Position numbers and translations under genes: made by a program. 64,000 nucleotides of DNA from NCBI GenBank assembly GCA_039679945.1, contig JBDKTY010000081.1, forward strand, positions 44,738 to 108,737. The letters are read 5' to 3'. Position 1 is the first letter of the stretch. The number at the start of each line of letters is the position of its first letter. The notes under the pieces were generated by a model that ran no database searches, had not been told where the DNA came from, and saw only the letters and a program-made list of their open reading frames with translations. The stretch is from SbD1 sp039679945 (GTDB lineage Bacteria; Desulfobacterota; Syntrophobacteria; Syntrophobacterales; Syntrophobacteraceae). This document shows, piece after piece, positions 24,522 through 34,301 of the stretch.

Positions 24522-26489
24522 TCAATAAGGCAGACTTCGAAGTGAGCGAAGAATCAATGTGAAGCCCATCCCGAGCATGCCCATGAGACCCATTCCGCAG
24601 GAGAATCCCGCGAGGAGGACCGGGGCATACTGCTTCCATGCGAGACCATACTTTTTGGCAAGAAGGTACCGCCCCAGCAATGCGCCGATTATCTCGAGAA
24701 ATATACCATGCGGAGTCGTCTGGCCCAAGCCTCTTACAACGCCATAAATGAGCATGATCGGAAGGTGAAACGCGGCGAGGGCGGAATAGGTCACAAGTCC
24801 GAGAGCCGCACCCCATCCGACGTAGTTGAAATTCAGGGCCTGAAAGAAGGGTGAGTGCCCCTCCAGGGTCGCGCTTTGGAGGAGCAGTGAATTCAGTGCC
24901 TGCAGGTGCCAGAGTTCCTGGGCATAAGGATACATTGTGGAAGGAATTGGCGCCAGCCTCCAGATATATTGGGAAAAAAGAAGGCTCGCCACGAGCACCA
25001 CGGGAATGACCAGGATTTCGGCCTTGATGATGCTCCGAAAGCTCGTCCCGGTGAGTTCGATTTCACGCCACCGGACGGTTGCCTTCCCGTAGTTGTGGAT
25101 GGGTATCGGAGCATACCAGATGCCGATGCCCGAGTAGCCGAACCATTTCGCGGCCGCGATAAATCCCGCCTCCCGCACCATGGGCAGGTTGACGAACTGG
25201 CCCGCAATACCTTCCAGCCGCGCCGAGACAAAAGAAATAATGGGAGTGTAGATGAACCCGTATGCAACGAGAAAGATCCAGGGGAATCCCGGAACGAGCC
25301 AGGTCGAAAACAAAATGTAGGCAGTGGTCGAAACCGCGTAGATCCCGATCGCGATGAGGACGCTGAAGTCGCCGCGTCCGGCGGGGGGCGTCAACAGTGT
25401 AAGAAGCCGGTCCTTGAAAGAGGGGCCTGTCTTTTCCCCGCGAAAACTGTAGAAGACATGAAAGATCCCCACCACGGCTATCGCAATCCCCAGACCGATG
25501 CTGAAGCTCATGTAAAAATCGAAGTTGTTGGCAAAGATAGTGTCCACCGTTCCCATTCCCCTGTGCCACCGATGCAGGATCCCATGCTCGAAAAGAATGG
25601 GATTGGCAATCATGGTTATGATCAGGGCGACGGCGCCTCCCATGACGGCCCAGAAGGGAAGCACCATTCCCAGAAACACCAGCCCGAGATCGAACTGGAT
25701 GCCGGTGGCGACCGCGGGAAGGATGTTCTCCGTGACTTGGGTGAGGTCCACCCAGGGAATAGGCAACAAACGGATCGGTTCGGATAGAATGACTCCGGAC
25801 ACGGCGGGCAACAGCACATAAATCGCCCCGAAACTCAATCCGATCATCCCGCCGATCGAGAAGACCCTCCATTTCCAGCCGGTCTCATTCCGGTTCGCCG
25901 ATTCGGCCAGGGCCATGTTGCCCAGCGCACCGACGGGCGCCATCGGGAACGGCAGCTTCTCAACGTCCGAGGTCAGGCGGTAGAGTGCATACCCGAGGCC
26001 GAAATGATCAACCGCGGATATCAGTTCGAAGCCCGCGACGAGCAGGATCGGAATGAGCCAGTCGCGGTGGAAGAAAGTCCGTGAGGCCAGAGCTTCCGAA
26101 CCGGGTTGCGGCGCGACCCAATCAGGGATCAGGTGTGTGAGGCCCAGCATCTGGGCGGCTTCCGACTGGACGAGATACTGGTTCCACAAAAGTCCGGAGA
26201 AAGGGGAAGCCAGCGCGGCGCCGGCCATGTAGTAGAGGACGAAAACTTCCTGCTGGCGCAGGCGCGTGTAAGCTCGTTTGGCAACCTCGGCAAAGAGGAT
26301 GATAGTAACCCACCGGGCCGCCGGCCCGATGCCCGTCCCGATTACGAGGTTCAGGTACATGGAACCCGGCATCATCAGGAAACCTATGAAAAGGGCGCCG
26401 ACAACGGACTTCCAGCCGAAGCCCTCCTCGAAAACTTCCGGCGGCTTCAGAAGGTCCCGGTATTCCTTGAGTTCCTTGTCCTCGTACAT
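24522..26489 (-). CDS. Large polytopic membrane protein, oligopeptide-transporter-like
   Basis: 655 residues, about 14-16 hydrophobic helices. The cytoplasmic N-terminus (MYEDKELKEYRDLLKPPEVF) precedes the first helix. The segments VGALFIGFLMMPGSMYLNLV, REAGFIAAAKWFGYSGIGIW and CGMGLMGMLGMGFTLILRSL suggest the OPT-like family of putative peptide transporters, but I cannot name the family with certainty. The next gene upstream encodes another large membrane protein of similar size; the two are probably one functional unit. No binding protein or ATPase is next to them. Confidence 0.65.
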   Translation of the reverse strand: MYEDKELKEYRDLLKPPEVFEEGFGWKSVVGALFIGFLMMPGSMYLNLVIGTGIGPAARWVTIILFAEVAKRAYTRLRQQEVFVLYYMAGAALASPFSGLLWNQYLVQSEAAQMLGLTHLIPDWVAPQPGSEALASRTFFHRDWLIPILLVAGFELISAVDHFGLGYALYRLTSDVEKLPFPMAPVGALGNMALAESANRNETGWKWRVFSIGGMIGLSFGAIYVLLPAVSGVILSEPIRLLPIPWVDLTQVTENILPAVATGIQFDLGLVFLGMVLPFWAVMGGAVALIITMIANPILFEHGILHRWHRGMGTVDTIFANNFDFYMSFSIGLGIAIAVVGIFHVFYSFRGEKTGPSFKDRLLTLLTPPAGRGDFSVLIAIGIYAVSTTAYILFSTWLVPGFPWIFLVAYGFIYTPIISFVSARLEGIAGQFVNLPMVREAGFIAAAKWFGYSGIGIWYAPIPIHNYGKATVRWREIELTGTSFRSIIKAEILVIPVVLVASLLFSQYIWRLAPIPSTMYPYAQELWHLQALNSLLLQSATLEGHSPFFQALNFNYVGWGAALGLVTYSALAAFHLPIMLIYGVVRGLGQTTPHGIFLEIIGALLGRYLLAKKYGLAWKQYAPVLLAGFSCGMGLMGMLGMGFTLILRSLRSLPY

Positions 26490-26684
26490 AGTTGTGCTCC
26501 GCCAACATCCAACATCGAATCAATACTGGGTTGTGTTTGGAATAACGTTCACCCTGAGATTCCGATCTCCCCTTCGTGACGAGACACCCTCTCCCGTTTG
26601 TGCCGAGCGAAGTAAACCCCGCATTCGCGCCGGTAAGAACAGAGGGCAGCCGCATCCAGTGCGTCACCTCGGTCCGTTCCAGCG

Positions 26685-26728
26685 GGTAGCCCGGATACCT
26701 TTTATCCGGGCGTGAAGCGCAAGAAGCT
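26685..26728. repeat. Dispersed repeat GTAGCCCGGATAC, copy 2
   Basis: Near copy of 18411-18451; differs in the hairpin loop and at a few other positions. Confidence 0.7.
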
Positions 26729-26759
26729 ATGCGAAGGCAATAACTGCCGCCTTCAAAAA

Positions 26760-26820
26760 GCTGTTTATCGAGAGCGCGGCAAGCCCCGCTTTCGCGTGGC
26801 AAGGCGTAGCAAAAAACAGC
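26760..26820. repeat. 61-bp MITE-like repeat, copy 1
   Basis: Terminal inverted repeats GCTGTTT/AAACAGC enclose a core containing CCCCGCTTTCGCGTGGCAAG. An inverted copy is at 43998-44060 with high similarity through the core. It is too short to encode anything and would be mobilised in trans if it is a transposon derivative. Confidence 0.65.
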
Positions 26821-26903
26821 GCTGTGTCCGCTCAATTCCGGCCCGTGAGCGGCGATGTTTCCCGCTCATGTCCCGCCACCCGGATATTCGCCGCGATATG
26901 GCT

Positions 26904-28877
26904 CTACAACGGGAGCACGTGATAGCTGACCGGGGCAAAGATACCCACCACCAGCCACAGGATAGCCATCAGCATGTCCCCTGCTATGAGGCCGATAAAG
27001 AGCAGTTTCACCTCCCGATACAGGTTCACCCCTCCGTATCGAATCACCAGCGCATTGCAAAGCCATCCCACGAAGAAACCAAACCACAGTATCTGCATGG
27101 CCGAACTGTATGCGGTAAGGTATCCGATCGGGTGCAGGGGCCACCAGATGAAATGATGGTAGCCCATCACCAGGAGCGACATGAAGACCCCTCCGGCAAT
27201 GGAGAAGATGACCGCCCAGCTGTTGACTCCCTCCGGGTGCTTTATCAGCAGCGCCGCGCTTTCATGTACCTTTCGGGTGCTCTCTACCGCCCATGTATCG
27301 GGCAACCCGGAAATCCCGTACTTGTAGTAGAGCGTGAGCATCGCAACGAAAGAAACCAGCACGCCGCAGCCGATAGCGAGCAGAATCCCCGACAGGAACC
27401 GCCGGCCGGGGCGGCTTCCATCCGAGAGTTTCGACGCATGGAATAAGGAAGGCATGATCGATTCACGCAGATCGACAAAGGTCATCTTCTGCACCGCCGC
27501 TCCCAGAAAGAGTGTCGCCGGTTGAATGTAATTTGTCCCGAAGAATGCGAGGAACCCGTCAGAGGGAGCAAGCGTCAGCGTGAAGTAAGGCAGACCTCCC
27601 TGGCAGATGAGCCTGGCGGCCACGATCTGGAGCATAAAGGCAATCGCGAGGAAGCACAGGCAGCCGGAAAAATCCATACCGAAAGACCACAGCCACGCCG
27701 TGATCCCGGTCAGCCCTCCGAAGAGGAGAAAAACCGACGCCCGGGGAGAAACAAGTCCATGAAATTCCTCGCGCTCACCCGCGCGACCCGACACATCCCG
27801 GAAGACGGCAAGCATATGGTAACGGGAAAGCCAGATAATAAAGAGGAAGAAGACCACAAAGGCGCCGATCATCTGTGTTTCCTCCACCCTGGAGGAGACG
27901 GGTCCGAAAACAGTTCCGAGCGAGGTGGAAGGAACTCTCCACCCAAAAATTGAAAGCAGCCCGGGCAGGAGGCATCCCATTATGAAAAAGAACCAAAAGC
28001 TGAGCGAAACCTGCCTGGAGGCAAGAAAGGCAAAGCCGATGAATGCCGGAATGATGTAAACCTTCACTTTATACAACCCGGCCAGGAGCCCCTCGCGTGG
28101 TATGTAAGGCTGTGCCAGGAGGACCGTCGGAATCTGGGGAACCTCGGAAAAGTAGGTGTGAAGCCCATTGAAGCCGTGGAGCACAAAGGGAATTGCCAAG
28201 CCGGCGATAAGATACCGGTTGCTGAAAAACGCCCGGAGGGACTTGTGATCCTCTTCCCGCCCCAACACCTCCGGGACCTGGATCAGCGGAAAGTTCATCT
28301 TTTCATTTTCGAGCCATTGGTGGGAGAAAAGCCCCACAACCCCGAGCATGGCCGAATACACGCAAGAGATGAAAAGGACCCAGAGCAGGAAAGGGATAAG
28401 CCAGGCGTGCCAGGGGATACTGGTCGCCACATCGAGCCAGCTCATTTCAAGGCCGCCCTCCAACCCGCCGTAGAGGCTTCTTAAGAAAGCGGCGCCGGCG
28501 GGAAAAAGAGCGGAAGGCGCGTACGGCAGGATCTCCCTGCCAATATCGCCATGGGTGTCAAGCCAGCCGGGAGTCGTGATGTTAATCAGAAACGTGCGCA
28601 TCAGCCCCGTATAAGCAAGGCCGCTCGACACGGCGGTCATCGACCATACGAGGAGCAGTTCCCGGTAATGGAATCGCCAGTTCCTGTTGATACGGGCGAG
28701 CAACGGGTTTACCGCGAGAAGCAGGAGGAGCGCGCCGAATGATGCCAGAGGGAAGTGCCCGCCGCCGAGCGGGCTGTTCTGCAATTTGATATTATTGTAC
28801 GGCGTGAGCGCGCAGATCAGCATTGAAAGGAAAAGCCCCGTCAGCAGGGCCGGAATTCTCAGGACAGGCTCTTTCAT
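26904..28877 (-). CDS. DUF6785/DUF6784-type polytopic membrane protein
   Basis: 657 residues with about 14 hydrophobic helices. The N-terminal part has the pattern NPLLARINRNWRFHYRELLL followed by VWSMTAVSSGLAYTGLM, which I associate with the DUF6785 (N) and DUF6784 (C) family of uncharacterised membrane proteins found mostly in environmental bacteria. Further conserved-looking points are SHQWLENEKMNFPLIQVPE and QIVAARLICQGGLPYFTLT. It may act with the other large membrane protein encoded downstream. Function unknown; a transporter is likely from its architecture. Confidence 0.7.
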   Translation of the reverse strand: MKEPVLRIPALLTGLFLSMLICALTPYNNIKLQNSPLGGGHFPLASFGALLLLLAVNPLLARINRNWRFHYRELLLVWSMTAVSSGLAYTGLMRTFLINITTPGWLDTHGDIGREILPYAPSALFPAGAAFLRSLYGGLEGGLEMSWLDVATSIPWHAWLIPFLLWVLFISCVYSAMLGVVGLFSHQWLENEKMNFPLIQVPEVLGREEDHKSLRAFFSNRYLIAGLAIPFVLHGFNGLHTYFSEVPQIPTVLLAQPYIPREGLLAGLYKVKVYIIPAFIGFAFLASRQVSLSFWFFFIMGCLLPGLLSIFGWRVPSTSLGTVFGPVSSRVEETQMIGAFVVFFLFIIWLSRYHMLAVFRDVSGRAGEREEFHGLVSPRASVFLLFGGLTGITAWLWSFGMDFSGCLCFLAIAFMLQIVAARLICQGGLPYFTLTLAPSDGFLAFFGTNYIQPATLFLGAAVQKMTFVDLRESIMPSLFHASKLSDGSRPGRRFLSGILLAIGCGVLVSFVAMLTLYYKYGISGLPDTWAVESTRKVHESAALLIKHPEGVNSWAVIFSIAGGVFMSLLVMGYHHFIWWPLHPIGYLTAYSSAMQILWFGFFVGWLCNALVIRYGGVNLYREVKLLFIGLIAGDMLMAILWLVVGIFAPVSYHVLPL

Positions 28878-29208
28878 CGATGGTATCCCAAAGGCGGTCC
28901 ACCGGGGTAAGGTTCAGCCGCGGAGAGCCGGTGAAAAAACAGGTCTTGCATAATCTTTCCTCTCACGCGAAGGCGCGAAGCCATCATCTTGTTCATGCGA
29001 TGCTTTGCAGGATACAGCTTTTCCCTAAACGCAACGAACAGGTTACGCCCGCACTCCCCGTGCGAAATGAACCCCGCATTCGCGCGGAAAGGCGCGGGTA
29101 AAATGAAGGGCCGTGCAACCTCTTGCCTCATTCATGCAAGGTGTACTTCGCGCAAGGTCCAGGCCCTGTCAACTCCTCATCGACAGCGCCCTCTTCGTTT
29201 GGCTGGAC
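28878..29208. other. Intergenic region
   Basis: About 330 bp. No credible gene. Around 29070 there is another fragment (GAACCCCGCATTCGCGC) of the dispersed GC-rich repeat seen near 13580 and 26610. Confidence 0.45.
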
Positions 29209-32200
29209 TCACGCGGAATCCCTCTCCTCGATTTCCTCCGGGATGTAGGCAGCCCTGCTCTCTTCGTCCAGGAGCCTCCACAGAAGTATCTGCTTTCGCA
29301 GGTCCCTTACGAAATGCTTGTTGGCACGCACCCAGGCGCGGTATTCCCCGGACAGGCGCGTGAGGAAAATGGCGATTTCCAGGTAGCCGGGATTGTGCCG
29401 CGAAGGGCAGCAATGGATCTGGACGTGCTGCTTTATTCCGAAATCGAAGGGAGCCAGCCATGTATCAGCCCTGAAAAGCAGGCACAGAGGAAAGAGAAGC
29501 GGACTGTGTCCGGTTAGCGGTGCTTCCATGTCCAGATTCGGCTGCTCGACCGTGAAAGAACCATGGCCCGAATCCTCGTGCGCGACGAAAAAGGCAAGCA
29601 GGAAATTCATCAATCCACGTTCCTCCTCGGTTTTGAGGAGAAAGGGCAGATTCATCCGTATGAGGTCCCCCACCGGTTCCGGAAGGCGCCAGATGCGGTT
29701 TACATCCGGCATGGCAATCGACGTGGCGACACGCGCCGGATAGAGGGCCGCGAGGAAAACGACGGAGAAGACGAGAAACATGCACGCGATGCTGGCAAGT
29801 GATGAGTAGTTGAAGGTCAACGTCGAGAAAAGCGCTGTCCCGGCCAGGAAATGCGCGCTCAATTGGGCGACGATGTACCCGATCACGGTGGAAATTACCG
29901 CGAGCGAGAGAGCTTCAACTATGAAAAGGAATCCGACATGCGCGGGCGCAAGCCCCACGGACGTATAGGTGCCTATCTCGCGCTGCCGTTCATAGACGTG
30001 ACTTATCATCGTATTGAGAGTGATGAGCACCACGATGAGTATGGGCACCAGCAGGTTTGCCGCCCCCTGGTACCGAAGCGCCGTGCCGGTGCTTTGATAC
30101 CAGGCGCCCCCATCCCCGACGAACACGGGATAGGAGAGCCATGAAGACAGTTCTTCCGCCACCCGCGAAGGGGCGGAATCCGTGAGGATGGAGACGGCCT
30201 CCAGGCGCCCTCCCATCCGGACCGCGGCGGCAAAGGGCAGGATCACAGTTCGCCGTGCATCGGCGTAACGGTAGCTTTCGGCGATCGGCAGGACCTGTTC
30301 ACCCGACTGGATCGCTTCGACCTCGGCTTCCGAGATGTTTTCGCTTTGCCCCGATTCCAGGTAGGCCGGAAGGACCGGGTTTTGGTCGAGGTCCCGAAAT
30401 GACTCGAGCAAAGAGCTGTCAAAGGTCCCCCCAACCCGAAACTTCGTTCCCATGATCTCGACCGTAACAGGGCTCTCCGCTTGCGAAAGGGGGATCTTTA
30501 TCCCCAACCCCGCGGCCATTCCGGACGGCAGCAATATCGCGTCGTCCCCATCTCCTTCAGCTCCGCCTCCCTCGAACCAGGCCCCTTCGCGCAATACCTT
30601 TTTCAGCGATTCAGGCGCGTTCTCCCCCAGGCCCAGAATTCCCTCCACCGGGATGACGCTGTCCCCGAAACGCACGGAGGCTATATTGCGCTGAGCAAGA
30701 CCGGCGGGTTTGATCGTCCCCCTGGGGAAAAGAGCATAACCGGGCATGTCAAAACGCGCCCGGAGGTCTTCCAGAACCAGTGGCGCAAGCGGCAGCCGGA
30801 ACTGGCTCCGGATGAGCAGCCCTCGGTACGAGGCTTCATCCGCGATACGGCTGTGAACCGAGCGAAACGAATTTTTCACGTTGGTGAAAGACATGATCGT
30901 GAAGGTCAGAATGACCAGGGTGGTACAGGTTAGCGCCGTGCGCATCCGGCGGCGGTTCAGGTTCGAGACCCCGATGGAAAACCCCGCTCCAAAAGCCTGC
31001 CACTTCGTCACATGCTGCATCGCCTGGTGAGCCCCATGCCCTCGCGCCATTTCCCGCTCGAATCGCATGAAGATGATCCAGGAAACCGCCAGGGAGAGCC
31101 CGACAATAAAGAAGGCAAGAATCACGACCATGGGACTGTAAGTCAGTTGGAACGCGGGGTGCAGCGCGCGTATGAGTAATATCGTGGTCAGAAGGATAAC
31201 CAGGAAGGCCGTGATCTGTTGGTATATCCCACGAAAGCCGAAGAGATAGCGCTCCATGCAGTAGGCGAACGGGATGAACAAAGCGATAAAAAAAATCACC
31301 CCCGCCAGCACATCCCGCTGGTCGCGGTCGATTGTCTTGTAGACGACATCAAGTTTTGCCCAGGCCGGGACGATCTTTTCCCGGAACTTTGAGTATTGAT
31401 CTTTGTCCAGCATCTTTCGGGCATCATCGAGTTCCGCGGCCGAGGATTTGTAAAGCGATTCCAGCATCTGGTTGACGATGCCGTGTCCGGAGAGGGCGGA
31501 AAGACGGCTTCCGGCGAGGAATTGGAGATCGTTTACCGTCTGGAGGTCCGCGAGGAAGATGACCGGCGGGTCCCCGATGAGAAAGCCGCTCCCGGAGGCG
31601 TTTTCGCTATCCGAGTTCAGCAGCAGGAATTCCTTGGCAAGAAGCGTCTCCGCCACTCCCAACTTGAATCGCGCCCCCTTCTCGAGGAACACGGAAACCG
31701 CCATATTGTCCCGTCCATCCATGCGGCTTGACCAGTATCGCATGGGAAGCGAGTCGGTAACGGCATCGAAGACTTCGACGCGCGTGAGGTAGCCCAGACT
31801 GGTCGGGTTGAAAACGGGGAGCACATCCGTTTGTTCGCAACGGAACAGCACCAGGGAAGTGGAAACGGAACCGCTTTTGACCCGCACCCGGTAATTGTCT
31901 TTCCCGGTCCGCACCTTATCAACGGCCGAGAAGATCCTGCCCGTCACGGGATCGGGCCGGTAAGTCTCCAGGATGGCCTTCTCCAGCGTCAGCCTGTTAT
32001 TGGCGAGGCCCGGGACCAGGAATGTTCCATCCAGGCCCACCGCCGCCCTGAATAGCGAATCCCCCTGGAATACCGAGATGATGGTTCCCGGCGCGGGCTG
32101 GTCGGGAAAGAGTTCTCCGCCCCGAATGTACATTGCCTGCCCCGAGAGATTCGAAAAACCGTTGATCCCGGGCTGCACGGCATTTCGAAGGCCCGGACTG

Positions 32201-33963
32201 GAAACAAGCCTGGAGATCAGCATGGGAGTGAATGTATTCAGAAGATCCAAACCATCCGGGTCGATGTTTTCAATCGTATCGGATGGTGTCGACCTGGCTT
32301 TGTGCCCATCGCCGATCGATACCAGCGCGACTCCGGGCAAGCCGCCGATTACAGCCGCATCGCTTCCATAGCGGAAAGCGGCGGAGACAGCCGAAGATTC
32401 CCCCGCAAGGTCTTTTCCGTCACCAGCCCAGATATCGGGGACAGCCAGATCCCTTGATACCTCTTCGCTGATTCTTGTCAGAATGCTGCCCAGTCTTCCC
32501 GCCCGGGTGATTCTCCTGATATTCTCCTTGGCGGGGTATGTCGCGCCGTTTTCGAGAATTCCCAGCCGGGGCGAGTACGAGGACAGGTCGAGCGAGAGAA
32601 ATAGGACCGGTTTGAGTCCCTCGATTATTTTTCTCAGTCCCAGATCGCTTTCCAGCGAGGCAATCCCGGTACCGGTTTCCAACCCGGCGGCCCGGACATC
32701 CACGGCGGCTTCCGCAAAGATCCTCGGCAGGACCGCCATCTCTGCGGGACCGAAATCGGCCAGGCTGGCCCAGGAAAGGACCCGCAAGGTTCGCAATTCC
32801 GATGTAGCTTCCGGGGAAGGTTCCCCTTTCCGTGCACGCGAGATTTCATCCGCCCTGTCCTTCGCTTTGTCCGATATCACCTGCAACAGGAACTCGCGCT
32901 CCCTGACATCTGCGGTCACGAGGGGATTTGCTCTCTCCGTCAACTCCAGCTTCCTGTCGAGTTCGGCCTTTCGGCGTGTCAGACGTTGTACTTCCCTCCG
33001 CACCTCCTTCTCACCGGCGGAATATGTACGTACGAACTGGCGGGCCCCCGCTAGCTCCTCACGGTTGCCCGCCGTAAAAAGAAACAGGATGCTCCGCTCC
33101 GGTCTTTGCGCCCCAAGCCGTTTAGCGGTATTCAGAAGAACCCCGGCGGAAATGGCTTCGTCTGCCCCGGGAGCGCGTCCCAGCACATGCGGATAGACGT
33201 CGTAGGGGGCTTCGAGGATAACCAGTTCGCCCTGCCGTGGGCCATCGCTTCCTTTCATGAAGCCGTAACAGTTGCGAACAGTCTTCACCCGCCAGGATGC
33301 GCGGGCCGTGATGGTGGCATCCGCGGCGCCCGCCATCGCCCTCAGCTTCCGCCCGGTTTCCGGATCTACCCAGAACCGCGGGAAGGCAAGCGGGGCCGTC
33401 GTGATCTTCTGCTCGAACTCCCCGCGGTTTGAGTCGGCGGCGCCGATGAAGATCAGGGCGGATGCACCGAACGATGCCGCGTTCATCCAGTTACCGCCCG
33501 AGCCCATCTCCATGAGCACAACCGCGCCCCGGATGTGCTTGCCGTCAAATTCAGAAAAGCTTCCCCTCCCCGCATAGACCAGCGGACCGGTGATGCCTCC
33601 GGGAGGTGTCGTGGAAAGGTATACGAGGTTGGGTCCCCAGGGATGCAGATCGAATGTCTGCCCCCCCGCCGCAATGGAGGCGGATTCGGGGACGGGAACG
33701 GGCATCTGGAATTCCTGTACGCCGACATTATCCAGCGCGAGCGACCGGAGTGATTCCAGTATGAAGTCGGCGCTGGCTTCCGCGCCAACCGAACCGGTGG
33801 AACGATCCCGGACTACCGGGAGCATTTCACCGGGCACGGGCTTTTCCCGGGCGGCAACGACCGACGGGAGGAGAAGAAAAGCTAACAGGAGGACGGACCA
33901 AATGGATACCAGTCTCCGATTCAGGATAGAGCGGGCGGCCAGGCCGGCGAGGACAACCAGCAT
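29209..33963 (-). CDS. Giant FtsX/MacB-type permease with N-terminal M28-like domain
   Basis: About 1584 residues from the ATG at 33963; the frame is open to 34299 but the added residues lack domain character. Order: hydrophobic signal or anchor (about 12-40), an M28-peptidase-like domain with a PA-type insert (about 45-480), a long periplasmic region with Ig/carboxypeptidase-regulatory-like segments (SVFQGDSLFRAAVGLDGTFL), three helices (about 860-960), then an FtsX permease core with MacB-like periplasmic domain and final helices (QREIGTYTSVGLAPAHVGFL), plus a C-terminal domain of about 170 residues of unknown type. The peptidase metal site looks degenerate (APYD, where family members have HxD). 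It follows an ABC ATPase gene and a short permease gene. Confidence 0.8.
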   Translation of the reverse strand: MLVVLAGLAARSILNRRLVSIWSVLLLAFLLLPSVVAAREKPVPGEMLPVVRDRSTGSVGAEASADFILESLRSLALDNVGVQEFQMPVPVPESASIAAGGQTFDLHPWGPNLVYLSTTPPGGITGPLVYAGRGSFSEFDGKHIRGAVVLMEMGSGGNWMNAASFGASALIFIGAADSNRGEFEQKITTAPLAFPRFWVDPETGRKLRAMAGAADATITARASWRVKTVRNCYGFMKGSDGPRQGELVILEAPYDVYPHVLGRAPGADEAISAGVLLNTAKRLGAQRPERSILFLFTAGNREELAGARQFVRTYSAGEKEVRREVQRLTRRKAELDRKLELTERANPLVTADVREREFLLQVISDKAKDRADEISRARKGEPSPEATSELRTLRVLSWASLADFGPAEMAVLPRIFAEAAVDVRAAGLETGTGIASLESDLGLRKIIEGLKPVLFLSLDLSSYSPRLGILENGATYPAKENIRRITRAGRLGSILTRISEEVSRDLAVPDIWAGDGKDLAGESSAVSAAFRYGSDAAVIGGLPGVALVSIGDGHKARSTPSDTIENIDPDGLDLLNTFTPMLISRLVSSPGLRNAVQPGINGFSNLSGQAMYIRGGELFPDQPAPGTIISVFQGDSLFRAAVGLDGTFLVPGLANNRLTLEKAILETYRPDPVTGRIFSAVDKVRTGKDNYRVRVKSGSVSTSLVLFRCEQTDVLPVFNPTSLGYLTRVEVFDAVTDSLPMRYWSSRMDGRDNMAVSVFLEKGARFKLGVAETLLAKEFLLLNSDSENASGSGFLIGDPPVIFLADLQTVNDLQFLAGSRLSALSGHGIVNQMLESLYKSSAAELDDARKMLDKDQYSKFREKIVPAWAKLDVVYKTIDRDQRDVLAGVIFFIALFIPFAYCMERYLFGFRGIYQQITAFLVILLTTILLIRALHPAFQLTYSPMVVILAFFIVGLSLAVSWIIFMRFEREMARGHGAHQAMQHVTKWQAFGAGFSIGVSNLNRRRMRTALTCTTLVILTFTIMSFTNVKNSFRSVHSRIADEASYRGLLIRSQFRLPLAPLVLEDLRARFDMPGYALFPRGTIKPAGLAQRNIASVRFGDSVIPVEGILGLGENAPESLKKVLREGAWFEGGGAEGDGDDAILLPSGMAAGLGIKIPLSQAESPVTVEIMGTKFRVGGTFDSSLLESFRDLDQNPVLPAYLESGQSENISEAEVEAIQSGEQVLPIAESYRYADARRTVILPFAAAVRMGGRLEAVSILTDSAPSRVAEELSSWLSYPVFVGDGGAWYQSTGTALRYQGAANLLVPILIVVLITLNTMISHVYERQREIGTYTSVGLAPAHVGFLFIVEALSLAVISTVIGYIVAQLSAHFLAGTALFSTLTFNYSSLASIACMFLVFSVVFLAALYPARVATSIAMPDVNRIWRLPEPVGDLIRMNLPFLLKTEEERGLMNFLLAFFVAHEDSGHGSFTVEQPNLDMEAPLTGHSPLLFPLCLLFRADTWLAPFDFGIKQHVQIHCCPSRHNPGYLEIAIFLTRLSGEYRAWVRANKHFVRDLRKQILLWRLLDEESRAAYIPEEIEERDSA

Positions 33964-34301
33964 GCGAGATGCGGGGATTGACGGTGAACATACCCGCCCG
34001 TGCATCGCCACCTCGGGTCCAATTGCGGGATACGGCCACGTCCGGCAACTCGAACCTGTATGCGGAATCATCGCGGTCCTCCCCGTCCCCTTTTCACCGC
34101 CCGGGGCGCGGAAAAGCCCGGAGCCCGCCTTACAGTCTTCCGACATTTTCACGTTTGACAGGCGGGCGCGGTATGAGGGAACCGCGTCCGAATGCGGGCC
34201 AATGCCGTGGTGGATCGTCACCGGGGCGTTACCGGCAAAACATTCCCGGAAGCAATCGGCATCTTCTTGTTCTTTGCGGCGGAGGTCTCGCGGCAGCATG
34301 G
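33964..34301. other. Open stretch between the ATPase and the giant permease start
   Basis: The minus-strand frame of the giant permease stays open through this stretch up to an ATG at 34299, two bases after the ATPase stop. The translation is rich in Arg, Pro, Cys and Gly without domain similarity, so I treat it as leader. If translation begins at 34299 the protein would be 112 residues longer. Confidence 0.4.

Larger units (their letters stand above)
26490..26903. other. Intergenic region with repeats
   Basis: No gene. It holds the second copy of the GTAGCCCGGATAC repeat (26685-26728) and the 61-bp MITE-like element (26760-26820). The sequence around 26590-26625 (GCCGAGCGAAGTAAACCCCG) resembles the arms of the hairpin at 18489. 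Confidence 0.65.
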
